A stretch of 64,000 bases of DNA from Mycetocola_A sp015752285 (GCF_015752285.1 NZ_JADOUY010000005.1:272323-336322), one strand, 5' to 3'; shown: positions 8,178 to 17,233, numbered from the stretch's first letter. Numbers and translations: made by a program. The notes: generated by a model not told the origin, from the letters alone.

Positions 8178-9581
8178 GTGGCATCTTCCCCGCTTGCCCC
8201 ATCGTGGTTGCGCGTTCCTGAAGACGTCAATGCCCTGTCCGCTTCGGTCTGGTCCGCAAACGCATCGCGGTCGACGACAGGTGAACTCATGGTCGCCGGG
8301 TTGTCTGCTCCAGAGCTCGCCGCCCGGTTCGGCACCCCGGTCTATGTCGTCGACGAAGCGGATGCCCGCGGCAGGGCCGCCGACACCCTCGCGGCCTTCC
8401 AGCGCGAGTTCGCTGCCGTCGGGTCGAGCGCGACCGTGTACTACGCCGGCAAGGCGTTCCTCTGCACCGAGGTGGCCCGCTGGGTCGCCGAAGCCGGACT
8501 GAACATCGATGTCTGCTCCGGCGGCGAGCTCGCCGTTGCCCTGGCGGCCGGTGTCGACGCGGCACGGCTTGGCCTGCACGGCAACAACAAGTCGCTCGCA
8601 GAGATCGACCGGGCCGTCGCCGCCGGCATCGGCGCGATCGTCATCGACAGCCTGCAGGAGATCCCGCGTGTCGCCGCCGCTGCGACCAGACACGGCCGCC
8701 GCCAGGGTGTCCGGTTGCGGGTCAACAGCGGTGTGCACGCGCACACCCACGAGTTCCTTGCCACTGCGCACGAAGACCAGAAGTTCGGGTTGCCACTCGA
8801 GCACGCCGCTGAGGCGGTCGCCACGATCCGGGGTTTCGATTCGCTCGACTTCTACGGCCTGCACTGCCACATCGGCTCGCAGATCTTCGGCTCGGACGGG
8901 TTCGCCGAGTCAGCGGCCAGGCTCCTCGCCGTGCACCGCGATCTGCTCCCAGGCGGGCCGGTTCCCGAACTCAACCTCGGCGGCGGGTTCGGCATCGCGT
9001 ACACATCGGCAGACGACCCCACCCCGATGGACGAACTCGCCCGCGAGATCGCGCGCATCGTCGCATCCGAGTGTGCCCGTCTCGACATCGCCGTTCCGCG
9101 CGTCGCCTTCGAACCGGGCCGCGCGGTCATCGGCCCGTCGACGTTCACGCTTTACGAGGTCGGAACCACCAAGGATGTCGAGGTGCAGACGGATGCCGGC
9201 GGTTCAGCCGTTCGGCGCTACGTCAGTGTCGACGGCGGCATGAGCGACAACGCCAGGACGGCGTTGTACGGCGCCGACTACTCCGTACGGCTTGCCGGGC
9301 GCTCCTCCGATGCGGAGCCTGCGCTGATCCGCCTCGCAGGCAAGCACTGTGAGTCCGGAGACATCGTCGTCACCGACGACTACCTCCCGGCCGATGTGGC
9401 TCCGGGCGACCTCGTCGCGGTGCCGGCCACCGGCGCGTACTGCTGGTCGCTGGCGAGCAACTACAACTATCTGGGACGCCCGCCGGTCGTCGCCGTCCGA
9501 GACGGTGTCGCCCGAGTGATCGTCCGCGGTGAGACCGAGTCCGACCTACTGGCGCGAGACGCCGGATTGGATGCACGATGA
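8178..9581 (+). CDS. lysA: diaminopimelate decarboxylase
   Basis: A 467-residue fold-type III PLP enzyme that decarboxylates meso-diaminopimelate to L-lysine. K92 in VYYAGKAFLC forms the Schiff base. Glycine-rich phosphate-binding segments (LNLGGGFGIAY), the HCHIGSQI motif and the C-terminal GAYCWSLASNYNYLGRPP complete the family pattern. I chose GTG 8178 (MASSPLAPSWL) because related proteins begin there. No convincing Shine-Dalgarno sequence is seen, and an in-frame TTG lies four codons upstream. Its stop overlaps the hom start by the ATGA arrangement, so lysine and threonine synthesis genes are translationally coupled. Confidence 0.95.
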   Translation: MASSPLAPSWLRVPEDVNALSASVWSANASRSTTGELMVAGLSAPELAARFGTPVYVVDEADARGRAADTLAAFQREFAAVGSSATVYYAGKAFLCTEVARWVAEAGLNIDVCSGGELAVALAAGVDAARLGLHGNNKSLAEIDRAVAAGIGAIVIDSLQEIPRVAAAATRHGRRQGVRLRVNSGVHAHTHEFLATAHEDQKFGLPLEHAAEAVATIRGFDSLDFYGLHCHIGSQIFGSDGFAESAARLLAVHRDLLPGGPVPELNLGGGFGIAYTSADDPTPMDELAREIARIVASECARLDIAVPRVAFEPGRAVIGPSTFTLYEVGTTKDVEVQTDAGGSAVRRYVSVDGGMSDNARTALYGADYSVRLAGRSSDAEPALIRLAGKHCESGDIVVTDDYLPADVAPGDLVAVPATGAYCWSLASNYNYLGRPPVVAVRDGVARVIVRGETESDLLARDAGLDAR

Positions 9582-10885
9582 TCGAATACCGCACTGTCCG
9601 CGTCGCCCTGCTCGGGGCCGGCTCCGTCGGTTCCCAGGTGGCGAGGCTCCTGCTCGCCAACGGCGATGAACTCGCCGCACGTGCCGGCGCCAAGCTGGAG
9701 TTGGTCGGGATCGCCGTGCGCAACCTCGACGCCGACCGTGACGTCGATCTCCCGCGTGAGCTGCTGACGACGGATGCGGAGTCCCTCGTCGTCGGCGCAG
9801 ACATCGTCATCGAACTCATCGGCGGCATCGAACCCGCCCGTTCCCTCATCCTGCAGGCCATCGGAGCAGGAGCCGACGTCGTCACAGGCAACAAGGCCCT
9901 CCTGGCCGCGCACGGACCTGAACTGTTCGCCGCAACCGACCAGGTCGGTGCTGAGATCTACTACGAAGCAGCGGTCGCCGCTGCGATTCCGATCATCCGG
10001 CCGCTGCGCGACAGCCTCGCCGGCGACAATGTCAAGCGCATTCTCGCGATCGTCAACGGATCGACGAACTTCATCCTCGACCGCATGGACCGCTTCGGCG
10101 ACAGCATGGCAGACGCGCAGAAGACCGCGTTCGAGCTCGGCTTCCTGGAGGCAGACCCGACGCTCGACGTCGAGGGCTACGACGCCGCCCAGAAGGCCAC
10201 CATCCTCGCGAGCCTGGCCTTCCACAGCATCGTCCCCGCCGACCGGGTGCACCGCGAGGGTATCGCAGACATCACCGCCGAGCAGATCGAGGCCGCCCGC
10301 AAATCGGGCCACGTCATCAAACTCCTCGCGATCGCGGAGCGTATCACCGATGAGCAGGGTACGGAGGGAATCTCCGCCCGCGTCTATCCTGCGCTCGTCG
10401 CGCGGGAGCATCCGCTCGCCGCCGTTCACGGTGGAAACAATGCCGTCTTCGTCGAGGCCGAGGCCGCTGGGCCGCTCATGTTCTACGGGGCAGGGGCCGG
10501 GGGAGTGCAGACCGCATCCGCCGTACTCGGCGACCTGGTCTCCGCTGCGCGTCGCCACGTGGCCGGCGGGCCAGGCCTCGGTGAGTCCACCCACGCCGAC
10601 CTCCCGTTGCTGCCGATCGGCGCCGTGATCACGAAGTACCAGATCACGCTCCGCGTGAGCGACCTCCAGGGTGTGCTGGCCGAAGTCGCATCGACGTTCG
10701 CCGCCGGCGGCGTCTCGGTCGAGACCGTCGAGCAGACCGTTGCCGCCGAGGACGAAGGAACAGCGTTCCTCGTCATCGGCACACACGCCGCACGCGAGTA
10801 CGCACTTCAGGCCACCGTGCGAGCGCTCGAAACAAGCGACGTGGTCGATTCAGTTGTCAGTGTTCTACGAGTTGAAGGAGCCTAG
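9578..10885 (+). CDS. hom: homoserine dehydrogenase
   Basis: A 435-residue NAD(P)-dependent enzyme converting aspartate semialdehyde to homoserine, the branch point to threonine and methionine. The nucleotide-binding loop is LLGAGSVGSQVARLL (about 11-25). The central catalytic region carries ILAIVNGSTNFILDRM and EADPTLDVEGYDAAQKA. A C-terminal ACT domain (about 355-430, beginning ITLRVSDLQGVLAEVAS) suggests threonine feedback inhibition. The start ATG overlaps the lysA stop by four bases, and thrC follows after two bases. Confidence 0.95.
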   Translation: MIEYRTVRVALLGAGSVGSQVARLLLANGDELAARAGAKLELVGIAVRNLDADRDVDLPRELLTTDAESLVVGADIVIELIGGIEPARSLILQAIGAGADVVTGNKALLAAHGPELFAATDQVGAEIYYEAAVAAAIPIIRPLRDSLAGDNVKRILAIVNGSTNFILDRMDRFGDSMADAQKTAFELGFLEADPTLDVEGYDAAQKATILASLAFHSIVPADRVHREGIADITAEQIEAARKSGHVIKLLAIAERITDEQGTEGISARVYPALVAREHPLAAVHGGNNAVFVEAEAAGPLMFYGAGAGGVQTASAVLGDLVSAARRHVAGGPGLGESTHADLPLLPIGAVITKYQITLRVSDLQGVLAEVASTFAAGGVSVETVEQTVAAEDEGTAFLVIGTHAAREYALQATVRALETSDVVDSVVSVLRVEGA

Positions 10886-10887
10886 AT

Positions 10888-11970
10888 ATGGCCAAGCAGT
10901 GGCGCGGAGTTCTGCACGAATATGCAGACCGTCTCGATGTGACAGACAAGACCCCCATCATCAGTCTCGGCGAGGGCGGAACCCCGCTGATCTATGCGGC
11001 CGCACTGTCAGCGCGGACCGGCGCGAAGGTCTGGGTGAAGTACGAGGGCATGAACCCCACCGGGTCGTTCAAGGACCGCGGAATGACCATGGCCGTGTCG
11101 AAGGCCGTCGAAGCGGGCGCCAAGGCCGTCATCTGCGCCTCGACGGGTAACACGTCGGCATCCGCAGCGGCGTACGCCACCCACGCGGGAATCACCGCCG
11201 CCGTGCTCGTTCCCGAGGGCAAGATCGCCATGGGCAAGCTGGCGCAGGCCATCGCGCACAACGCCCAGCTGATCCAGGTGCAGGGAAACTTCGACGACTG
11301 TCTCGACATCGCGAGGGAGCTCTCGGCGGGATACCCGGTCCACCTGGTCAACTCGGTGAACAACGACCGGATCGAAGGCCAGAAGACGGCAGCGTTCGAG
11401 GTCGTCGAGGTTCTCGAGGACGCTCCTGACTTCCACTTCATCCCCGTCGGCAACGCCGGCAACTACACCGCATACACCCGCGGCTACACCGAAGAGCTCG
11501 AGCGCGGGATCAGCACGAAGCTGCCGCGGATGTTCGGCTTCCAGGCCGCAGGCAGCGCCCCGCTCGTCACCGGCAGCGTCGTGAAGAACCCTGAGACCGT
11601 CGCCAGTGCCATCCGGATCGGCAACCCGGCGTCGTGGGACCTCGCACTTGCGGCACGCGAGGCGACAGACGGTTACTTCGGAGCGATCGAGGACGACATG
11701 ATCCTCGCTGCGCAGCGGATCCTCTCAGCCGAGGTCGGCATCTTCGTCGAGCCGGCGTCGGCGATCAGTGTCGCCGGGCTGCTGGAACGTGCCGAAGCAG
11801 GCCAGGTGCCCGCCGGTTCCACCGTCGTGCTCACCGTCACCGGCCACGGCCTCAAGGACCCGCAGTGGGCTCTCCGCAACGCAGACGGCGGCGAGATCGC
11901 CCCGACGATCGTCCCGGTCGACGTCAGCGAGGTGGCGAGCGTACTCGGACTGGTCAAGGGCACGGCGTGA
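10888..11970 (+). CDS. thrC: threonine synthase
   Basis: A 360-residue PLP lyase that makes L-threonine from O-phosphohomoserine. The cofactor lysine is K62 in NPTGSFKDRGM; the substrate and phosphate loop ICASTGNTSASAAAY and the IPVGNAGNYTAYTRGY segment match the short actinobacterial and Bacillus-type enzyme. GAAGGAGCC before the ATG is a strong ribosome site. It ends in a GTGA overlap with thrB. Confidence 0.96.
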   Translation: MAKQWRGVLHEYADRLDVTDKTPIISLGEGGTPLIYAAALSARTGAKVWVKYEGMNPTGSFKDRGMTMAVSKAVEAGAKAVICASTGNTSASAAAYATHAGITAAVLVPEGKIAMGKLAQAIAHNAQLIQVQGNFDDCLDIARELSAGYPVHLVNSVNNDRIEGQKTAAFEVVEVLEDAPDFHFIPVGNAGNYTAYTRGYTEELERGISTKLPRMFGFQAAGSAPLVTGSVVKNPETVASAIRIGNPASWDLALAAREATDGYFGAIEDDMILAAQRILSAEVGIFVEPASAISVAGLLERAEAGQVPAGSTVVLTVTGHGLKDPQWALRNADGGEIAPTIVPVDVSEVASVLGLVKGTA

Positions 11971-12926
11971 CTCTCACGGGCCGTTCGGTCACGGTCCGCG
12001 TCCCGGCCACCTCGGCTAACCTCGGCCCGGGCTTCGACACGCTCGGACTCGCGCTGAGCGTCTACGACGAGGTCACTGTCACCGTTCGGGAGAAGTCCGG
12101 CGCCTCCGTCGACGTTCGTGGTGTCGGTGCCGGTGTCGTTCCGACCGATGAGACGAACCTCGTGGTCACGTCGATGGCCTACACATTCGAAGCGATGGGG
12201 CAGCCCGTCCCCGGTGTCGACATCATCGCGAACAATGTGATCCCGCACGGCAGGGGGCTCGGCTCGTCCGGCGCAGCCGTCGTCGCAGGCATCGTCGCCG
12301 CGAAAGGCCTGCTCGATGGCATCGTCGACATCGACTCGGATGCTCTCCTCCGGATCGCTACCGAGCTGGAGGGGCATCCAGACAACGTGGCACCTGCCCT
12401 GTTCGGCGGTCTCACCATCGCCTGGCTCGAAGTGACCGGCCCGCAGCACAAGAAACTGATGGTGCACCGCGGCGTCGCGCCGCTCGTCTTCGTTCCGCAG
12501 CACACCCTGTCGACGAAGCTGGCGAGGAGCCTGCAGCCGCTCAGCGTTCCCCATGAGGATGCCGTCTTCAACGTGTCCAGATCGGCGTTGCTGATCGCGG
12601 CACTCACGCAGAGCCCTGAGCTTCTGTTCGCTGGCACGGCAGACAAGCTGCACCAGAGTTATCGGGCATCCGCGATGCCGGAGACGGGTCGGCTGGTCTC
12701 CCTGCTGCGTGCACACGGTTTCGCAGCGGTCGTCTCGGGAGCCGGGCCCTCGATCCTCGTACTCGCGGACGGTCCGGGTCGACGCCTCGAAGCGGCGGAA
12801 CTCGTCGCCAGCGAGTCGGAGACGGACTGGGAAGCGATGTTCCTGGCCGTGGATGTGAAGGGCGCGTCCCTTGCGCTCGGCGCGAAGCGCCGCGCGCAGG
12901 ACGCGAAAGGCGGCAGCCTCAACTAG
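11967..12926 (+). CDS. thrB: homoserine kinase
   Basis: A 319-residue GHMP-family kinase that phosphorylates homoserine. The N-terminal RVPATSANLGPGFDTLG and the ATP loop PHGRGLGSSGAAVV (from about 93) are diagnostic. A C-terminal GAGPSILVL motif closes the fold. The GTG start overlaps the thrC stop (GTGA), so thrC and thrB are coupled. The last codons and the stop region are partly duplicated downstream. Confidence 0.96.
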   Translation: MTLTGRSVTVRVPATSANLGPGFDTLGLALSVYDEVTVTVREKSGASVDVRGVGAGVVPTDETNLVVTSMAYTFEAMGQPVPGVDIIANNVIPHGRGLGSSGAAVVAGIVAAKGLLDGIVDIDSDALLRIATELEGHPDNVAPALFGGLTIAWLEVTGPQHKKLMVHRGVAPLVFVPQHTLSTKLARSLQPLSVPHEDAVFNVSRSALLIAALTQSPELLFAGTADKLHQSYRASAMPETGRLVSLLRAHGFAAVVSGAGPSILVLADGPGRRLEAAELVASESETDWEAMFLAVDVKGASLALGAKRRAQDAKGGSLN

Positions 12927-12999
12927 GCAGTCCCGTGGACGTGACCTCACAGACACCGCCGCGTGCGCGGATCGGGATGCGGCAGCCTCAACTAAGGCA
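12910..12999 (+). repeat. direct duplication of the thrB 3' end, 69-bp period
   Basis: GCGGCAGCCTCAACTA followed by GGCA or AGGCA occurs at 12910-12929, over the thrB stop codon, and again at 12979-12999. About 20 weaker matching bases follow each copy. The offset of 69 bp is a multiple of three. The second copy is non-coding today, so it may be a relic of a longer thrB tail or a small tandem duplication. Confidence 0.5.
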
Positions 13000-13403
13000 A
13001 TCTCAAAGACGCGACGTCGATCCGCAACCACGCGGCGGCTCGAGCCTGTACAACTGCAACCCGCAACCCCGCAACGACGAGCGTTCCTTGAATCCGCCCC
13101 CGAAGCATCCGCAGTTCCAGGCACACCTCAACTGGGGGCGCGACTCGCGCAAACGCGGGGGTGCGGCGGCATCTCACGGAAGTGATAGAGTTGTGCCGAT
13201 CCCGACAGGCAACGCCGAACAGGCAAATCTGGCCTTCGGGTGATTTCTGCAAACCCAACGCCATCGCTGAAAAGCAGTGTGTCCCTGTGCTCTGAGGGTC
13301 ACACGGCGGGTAGGGTGCCAGTCGATCTGACGGACCCTCCTGCATACGCGATGAGCTCTCCTGACGCGTACGTCGCGGATCAGGGGGAAGGAACCCACTC
13401 TCA
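12927..13403 (+). other. long thrB-rho intergenic region / rho leader
   Basis: This 477-base stretch has no supported gene. It holds the second copy of the thrB-end repeat, a C- and A-rich segment (about 13010-13140) and the likely rho promoter near 13186. After that comes a leader of roughly 205 nt ending in GGGGGAAGGAACC before the rho GTG. Long unstructured C-rich leaders are typical targets for Rho autoregulation; that is inference here. Confidence 0.5.
13186..13191 (+). promoter_or_regulatory. rho: candidate extended -10 of rho
   Basis: TAGAGT preceded by TGA (extended -10 form) lies 213 bases upstream of the rho start. It is the best -10 match in the gap; no matching -35 was found. Confidence 0.5.
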
Positions 13404-15689
13404 GTGACCAACGTCAACATCCGTATCGATACGGAATCAGGCGCAAACCTGTCATCCCTCAAGGTCTCCGACCTGCAGCTGCTTGCCAGCCGATGGGGGA
13501 TCCAGGGCGCATCCAAACTTCGCAAGGGGGAACTCGTGGAGAAAATTTCAGAGGCTCAGGCCGCGTCAGAGGTCGACGGGGCAGCGCAGCCCGGCATCCC
13601 CCAGGCGGAATTGCCGATCGAAGCCCCGGCTGAATCGCCGGTGCAGGTGGAAGCACCGGCCATCGTCGCCGAGCAGCCCTCGGCAGAGGCCGAGCCGGTA
13701 GCTCCCGTCGTCAAGAAGCGTGCTCCCCGCCGTGCGACGACTCAGTCGGCGAAAGAAGCGGCGCCTGTTGCCGCTGCCGGCCACGTCAACTCAGACGACG
13801 CAACCAGAAACCCCGAAACTCCCGCTGCTGAACCGCAGAACCCGCCCGTAGCCGATGCGCCGGTCGACGATGCACCTGCCGAGACCGCAGCCCCGCAGCA
13901 GCAGGCCGACGGTGACGCTCCGACAGAGGATGCCGGCAACCAGCGTCCGAAGAAGAGCAACCGCCGGGGACGCGGATCGAAGGCAGACCGCGCCGAATCC
14001 GGCGACAACCAGGCGGACGCAGCTCCGGTCGAGGCCGAGCAGTCCGACTCGAGCGAGTCGTCTGATGACGCTCCGCAGGAACCCCGCCAGGGTCGTGGCC
14101 GTGGCCGTGGCCGCAACCGCAACAACTCCGACCAGGCTCCGGCAGGCGACGAGAAGCAGGGTTCAGACAACCAGGCCCAGAACGATCGCAACCAGAACGA
14201 TCGAGCCCAGAACGATCGCAACCAGAACGATCGCAACCAGAACGATCGAGCCCAGAACGATCGCAACCAGAACGATCGCGGCCGCAACGCCGACCGGAAT
14301 GACCGCCAGGGCGAGCGCAACAACGACCGCCAGGGCGAGCGCAACAACGATCGCCAGGCTGACAACGACCGTTCCGGCAACGACCGCAACCGCGACTCGC
14401 AGCGCGAACAGCAGGACGAGAGCAGCCGCAACGGCCGCAACCGGTACCGCGACCGCAAGCGTCGCGGCGGAACAGACAACGCCGAATTCGAGCCCGAGAT
14501 CGCCGATGACGACGTGCTCCTGCCCGTCGCAGGCATCCTCGACGTGCTCGACAACTACGCGTTCGTGCGCACTTCGGGCTACCTGCCCGGCTCAAACGAT
14601 GTCTACGTGTCGCTCGGTCAGGTCAAGAAGTACAACCTGCGCAAGGGTGACGCCGTCGTCGGAGCCATCCGCCAGCCGCGCGAGAACGACGCCAACGCGC
14701 GCCAGAAGTACAACGCGATCGTCAAGGTCGACTCGGTCAACGGGCAGAGCGTCGACGAGGCCGCTGCCCGTGTCGAGTTCGGCAAGCTCACCCCGCTCTA
14801 CCCGCAGGACCGTCTGCGTCTTGAGACGGAACAGGGCAAGCTCACCCAGCGCATCATCGACCTGATCGCCCCGATCGGCAAGGGACAGCGCGGCCTCATC
14901 GTCGCACCGCCCAAAGCAGGCAAGACGATCGTCCTGCAGCAGATCGCCAACGCCATCTCGATCAACAACCCTGAGGTCCACCTCATGGTCGTTCTCGTCG
15001 ACGAGCGCCCTGAAGAAGTCACCGACATGCAGCGCACGGTGAAGGGTGAGGTCATCGCCTCCACCTTCGACCGTCCGGCCGAGGACCACACCACGGTCGC
15101 CGAGCTCGCCATCGAGCGGGCCAAGCGGCTTGTTGAACTCGGACACGACGTCGTTGTGCTTCTCGACTCGATCACCCGCCTCGGCCGTGCATACAACCTG
15201 GCAGCGCCGACCTCGGGTCGCATCCTGTCTGGCGGCGTCGACGCATCCGCTCTCTACCCGCCGAAGCGTTTCTTCGGTGCTGCGCGCAACATCGAGAACG
15301 GTGGCTCTCTCACCATCCTCGCCACGGCGCTCGTCGAGACCGGGTCCAAGATGGACGAGGTCATCTTCGAAGAGTTCAAGGGCACCGGAAACTCCGAACT
15401 CCGACTGTCACGCCAGCTTGCGGACAAGCGGATCTTCCCGGCCGTCGACGTCAACGCCTCGTCGACCCGTCGCGAAGAGATGCTGCTCGGTGCAGACGAG
15501 GTCCGTGTGACCTGGAAGCTTCGTCGTGCCCTTGCCGGACTCGACCAGCAGCAGGCACTCGAGGTCGTTCTTGGCAAGCTCAAGGAGACCCAGTCGAACG
15601 TCGAGTTCCTCGTTCAGATGCAGAAGTCGATGCCGGCACCCGTTGCGGGCACCGGGCACAGCCACGGACACGAACGCGACCACCGCTAG
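13404..15689 (+). CDS. rho: transcription termination factor Rho with long disordered insert
   Basis: A 761-residue hexameric RNA helicase, far longer than the roughly 420 residues of the E. coli protein. Residues 15-48 form the Rho_N helical domain. Residues about 50-365 are low complexity: first Ala/Pro/Glu-rich, then Asn/Asp/Arg/Gln-rich with NQNDR repeats and many RGRGR-type patches. From about 370 come the RNA-binding OB fold (ILDVLDNYAFVRTSGYLPG) and the RecA-like ATPase with P-loop APPKAGKT (501-508), Walker B VVVLLDSITRL and the Q-loop/R-loop region. The start is GTG with GGAAGGA 13 bases upstream. An intrinsic terminator follows. Confidence 0.96.
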   Translation: MTNVNIRIDTESGANLSSLKVSDLQLLASRWGIQGASKLRKGELVEKISEAQAASEVDGAAQPGIPQAELPIEAPAESPVQVEAPAIVAEQPSAEAEPVAPVVKKRAPRRATTQSAKEAAPVAAAGHVNSDDATRNPETPAAEPQNPPVADAPVDDAPAETAAPQQQADGDAPTEDAGNQRPKKSNRRGRGSKADRAESGDNQADAAPVEAEQSDSSESSDDAPQEPRQGRGRGRGRNRNNSDQAPAGDEKQGSDNQAQNDRNQNDRAQNDRNQNDRNQNDRAQNDRNQNDRGRNADRNDRQGERNNDRQGERNNDRQADNDRSGNDRNRDSQREQQDESSRNGRNRYRDRKRRGGTDNAEFEPEIADDDVLLPVAGILDVLDNYAFVRTSGYLPGSNDVYVSLGQVKKYNLRKGDAVVGAIRQPRENDANARQKYNAIVKVDSVNGQSVDEAAARVEFGKLTPLYPQDRLRLETEQGKLTQRIIDLIAPIGKGQRGLIVAPPKAGKTIVLQQIANAISINNPEVHLMVVLVDERPEEVTDMQRTVKGEVIASTFDRPAEDHTTVAELAIERAKRLVELGHDVVVLLDSITRLGRAYNLAAPTSGRILSGGVDASALYPPKRFFGAARNIENGGSLTILATALVETGSKMDEVIFEEFKGTGNSELRLSRQLADKRIFPAVDVNASSTRREEMLLGADEVRVTWKLRRALAGLDQQQALEVVLGKLKETQSNVEFLVQMQKSMPAPVAGTGHSHGHERDHR
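14178..14278 (+). repeat. rho: 15-bp in-frame tandem repeat inside rho
   Basis: CAGAACGATCG recurs seven times at exact 15-base spacing, encoding QNDR units separated by AsnGln-type or Ala codons. Near-identity between copies at synonymous positions indicates recent slippage, so repeat number may vary between strains. Confidence 0.85.
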
Positions 15690-15700
15690 CTGGGCAGACG

Positions 15701-15757
15701 AACCCGTTTGCTCCGGCAGGCACCCTTCGAGGGTGTCGGCTGGAGCAGACGGGTTTT
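15701..15757 (+). terminator. intrinsic terminator after rho
   Basis: AACCCGTTTGCTCC (15701-15714) pairs with GGAGCAGACGGGTT (15742-15755) with one G-U pair. An inner CACCC/GGGTG stem extends the hairpin, and TTTT then a T-rich stretch follows. It separates rho from prfA. Confidence 0.85.
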
Positions 15758-15803
15758 CTCGTTCCTCAGCAGGCAGGTAGACAATCGCACAGAACGGAAG
15801 ACA

Positions 15804-16883
15804 ATGTTTGAATCGGTACAGGTACTGATCGACGAGCACAAGGATCTGCAGGACCAGCTCGCTGACCCCGCCGTCCACGCGGATCCGGCTCGATCGAAGA
15901 AGATCAACCGACGCTACGCCGAGCTGTCGAAGATCCTCGCGGCGCACAGCGCGTGGCTCGAGGTCCAGGACGACCTGGCCGCAGCCCGCGAGCTCGCGAA
16001 GGAAGACGACGCATTCGCCGAGGAGGTTCCCGGTCTCGAAGAGGGTCTCGCAACGGCGCAGGAGAAGCTCCGCCGGCTGCTGATCCCGCGCGACCCCGAC
16101 GACGGACGTGACGTCATCATGGAGATCAAGGGTGGAGAGGGCGGCGCCGAAAGCGCACTATTCGCCGCCGACCTGCTTCGGATGTACCTGCACTACGCCG
16201 AGTCGAAGGGCTGGAAGACGGAACTCCTCGAACGGACCGAAAGCGACCTCGGCGGTTACAAGGACGTTCAGGTCGCCATCAAGTCCAACGCGACCGATCC
16301 CTCGCAGGGAGTCTGGGCGCACCTCAAGTACGAGGGCGGCGTGCATCGCGTCCAGCGCGTTCCGGCGACCGAGTCGCAGGGACGCATCCACACCTCGACC
16401 ACCGGCGTGCTGGTGTTCCCTGAGGTCGATGCGCCCGAAGAGGTCGAGATCAGCCAGAACGATCTGAAGATCGACGTCTACCGGTCGAGCGGTCCTGGCG
16501 GACAGTCGGTCAACACGACGGACTCCGCTGTGCGCATCACCCACCTCCCGACCGGCATCGTCGTCGCGATGCAGAACGAGAAGAGCCAGCTGCAGAACCG
16601 TGAGGCCGGAATGCGTGTTCTCCGTGCCCGCATCCTCGCGCGCCAGCAGGAGGAGCAGGCTGAGCTCGACAGTGCCAAGCGCAAGACCCAGATCCGCACG
16701 ATGGACCGGTCGGAGCGCATCCGCACCTACAACTTCCCCGAGAACCGGATCGCTGACCACCGCACCGGCTACAAGGCCTACAACCTCGACGCGGTCATCA
16801 ACGGGGCGCTCGACCCGCTCATCGAGTCGGCCATCCGTGCCGACGAAGAGGCGCGCCTCGCCGACATCGGCGACCAGGGCTGA
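15804..16883 (+). CDS. prfA: peptide chain release factor 1
   Basis: A 359-residue factor that releases peptides at UAA and UAG. The GGQ catalytic motif is at 232-234 (SGPGGQSVNTTDS). The codon-recognition domain precedes it with GVHRVQRVPATESQGRIHTS, and the C-terminal RIRTYNFPENRIADHR is characteristic. GGAAG lies just before the ATG at 15804. Upstream in-frame codons overlap the rho terminator hairpin and are not coding. The prmC product, which methylates this GGQ glutamine, is encoded 2 kb downstream past cysKE. Confidence 0.96.
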   Translation: MFESVQVLIDEHKDLQDQLADPAVHADPARSKKINRRYAELSKILAAHSAWLEVQDDLAAARELAKEDDAFAEEVPGLEEGLATAQEKLRRLLIPRDPDDGRDVIMEIKGGEGGAESALFAADLLRMYLHYAESKGWKTELLERTESDLGGYKDVQVAIKSNATDPSQGVWAHLKYEGGVHRVQRVPATESQGRIHTSTTGVLVFPEVDAPEEVEISQNDLKIDVYRSSGPGGQSVNTTDSAVRITHLPTGIVVAMQNEKSQLQNREAGMRVLRARILARQQEEQAELDSAKRKTQIRTMDRSERIRTYNFPENRIADHRTGYKAYNLDAVINGALDPLIESAIRADEEARLADIGDQG

Positions 16884-16905
16884 CGCTCGCTTTCATCTCC
16901 CGCAC

Positions 16906-16932
16906 GCCGGCCATCCATCGACGGTGGCCGGC
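16906..16932 (+). terminator. candidate terminator hairpin after prfA
   Basis: GCCGGCCA (16906-16913) pairs perfectly with TGGCCGGC (16925-16932) around an 11-base loop, 22 bases after the prfA stop. There is no T-run, so termination would be weak or need Rho. Confidence 0.45.
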
Positions 16933-16953
16933 CGGTATGCGGATGGTCGTCGT

Positions 16954-17233
16954 GGCATCCGTTCGTCCGTCATGAATGGTGGATTCGGCGGCGGTTTGTC
17001 GACGTGTGCGACGGATGAATGCGGCTCGCGGTGGGCGGCATCCGTTCGTCCGTCGCGAATGGTGGGTTTGACGACTGATCTCCGGCACATGCGACGGATG
17101 AATGCGGCTCGCGGTGGGCGGCATCCGTTCGTCCGTCACGAATGGTGGGTTTGACGACTGATCTCCGGCACATGCGACGGATGAATGCGGCGCGCGGTGG
17201 GCGGCATCCGTTCGTCCGTCGCGAATGGTGGTT
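16954..17233. repeat. 83-bp tandem repeat (minisatellite) between prfA and cysE
   Basis: Units begin at 17008, 17091 and 17174, with the third partial to 17233. A diverged copy of the GGCATCCGTTCGTCCGTC core lies at 16954. Spacing between the cores is exactly 83 bp each time (16954, 17037, 17120, 17203). Units differ at only a few bases. Within each unit GCGACGGATGAA and TTCGTCCGTCGC form a 12-bp inverted repeat with one mismatch. The period is not a multiple of three, so the block is not coding. Confidence 0.9.

Noticed and set aside
8042..8178. Lysine riboswitch before lysA
   Set aside because: The leader after the likely -10 is about 55-60 nt, too short, and no matching fold was seen.
11634..11966. 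Upstream extension of the thrB frame into thrC
   Set aside because: It would overlap thrC by more than 300 bases; homology to homoserine kinases begins at the GTG overlapping the thrC stop.
14178..14278. CRISPR-like repeat in rho
   Set aside because: A 15-bp in-frame repeat coding for QNDR units inside a clear gene.
16954..17233. CRISPR array
   Set aside because: Units of 83 bp are contiguous and nearly identical throughout; there are no unique spacers and no cas genes.
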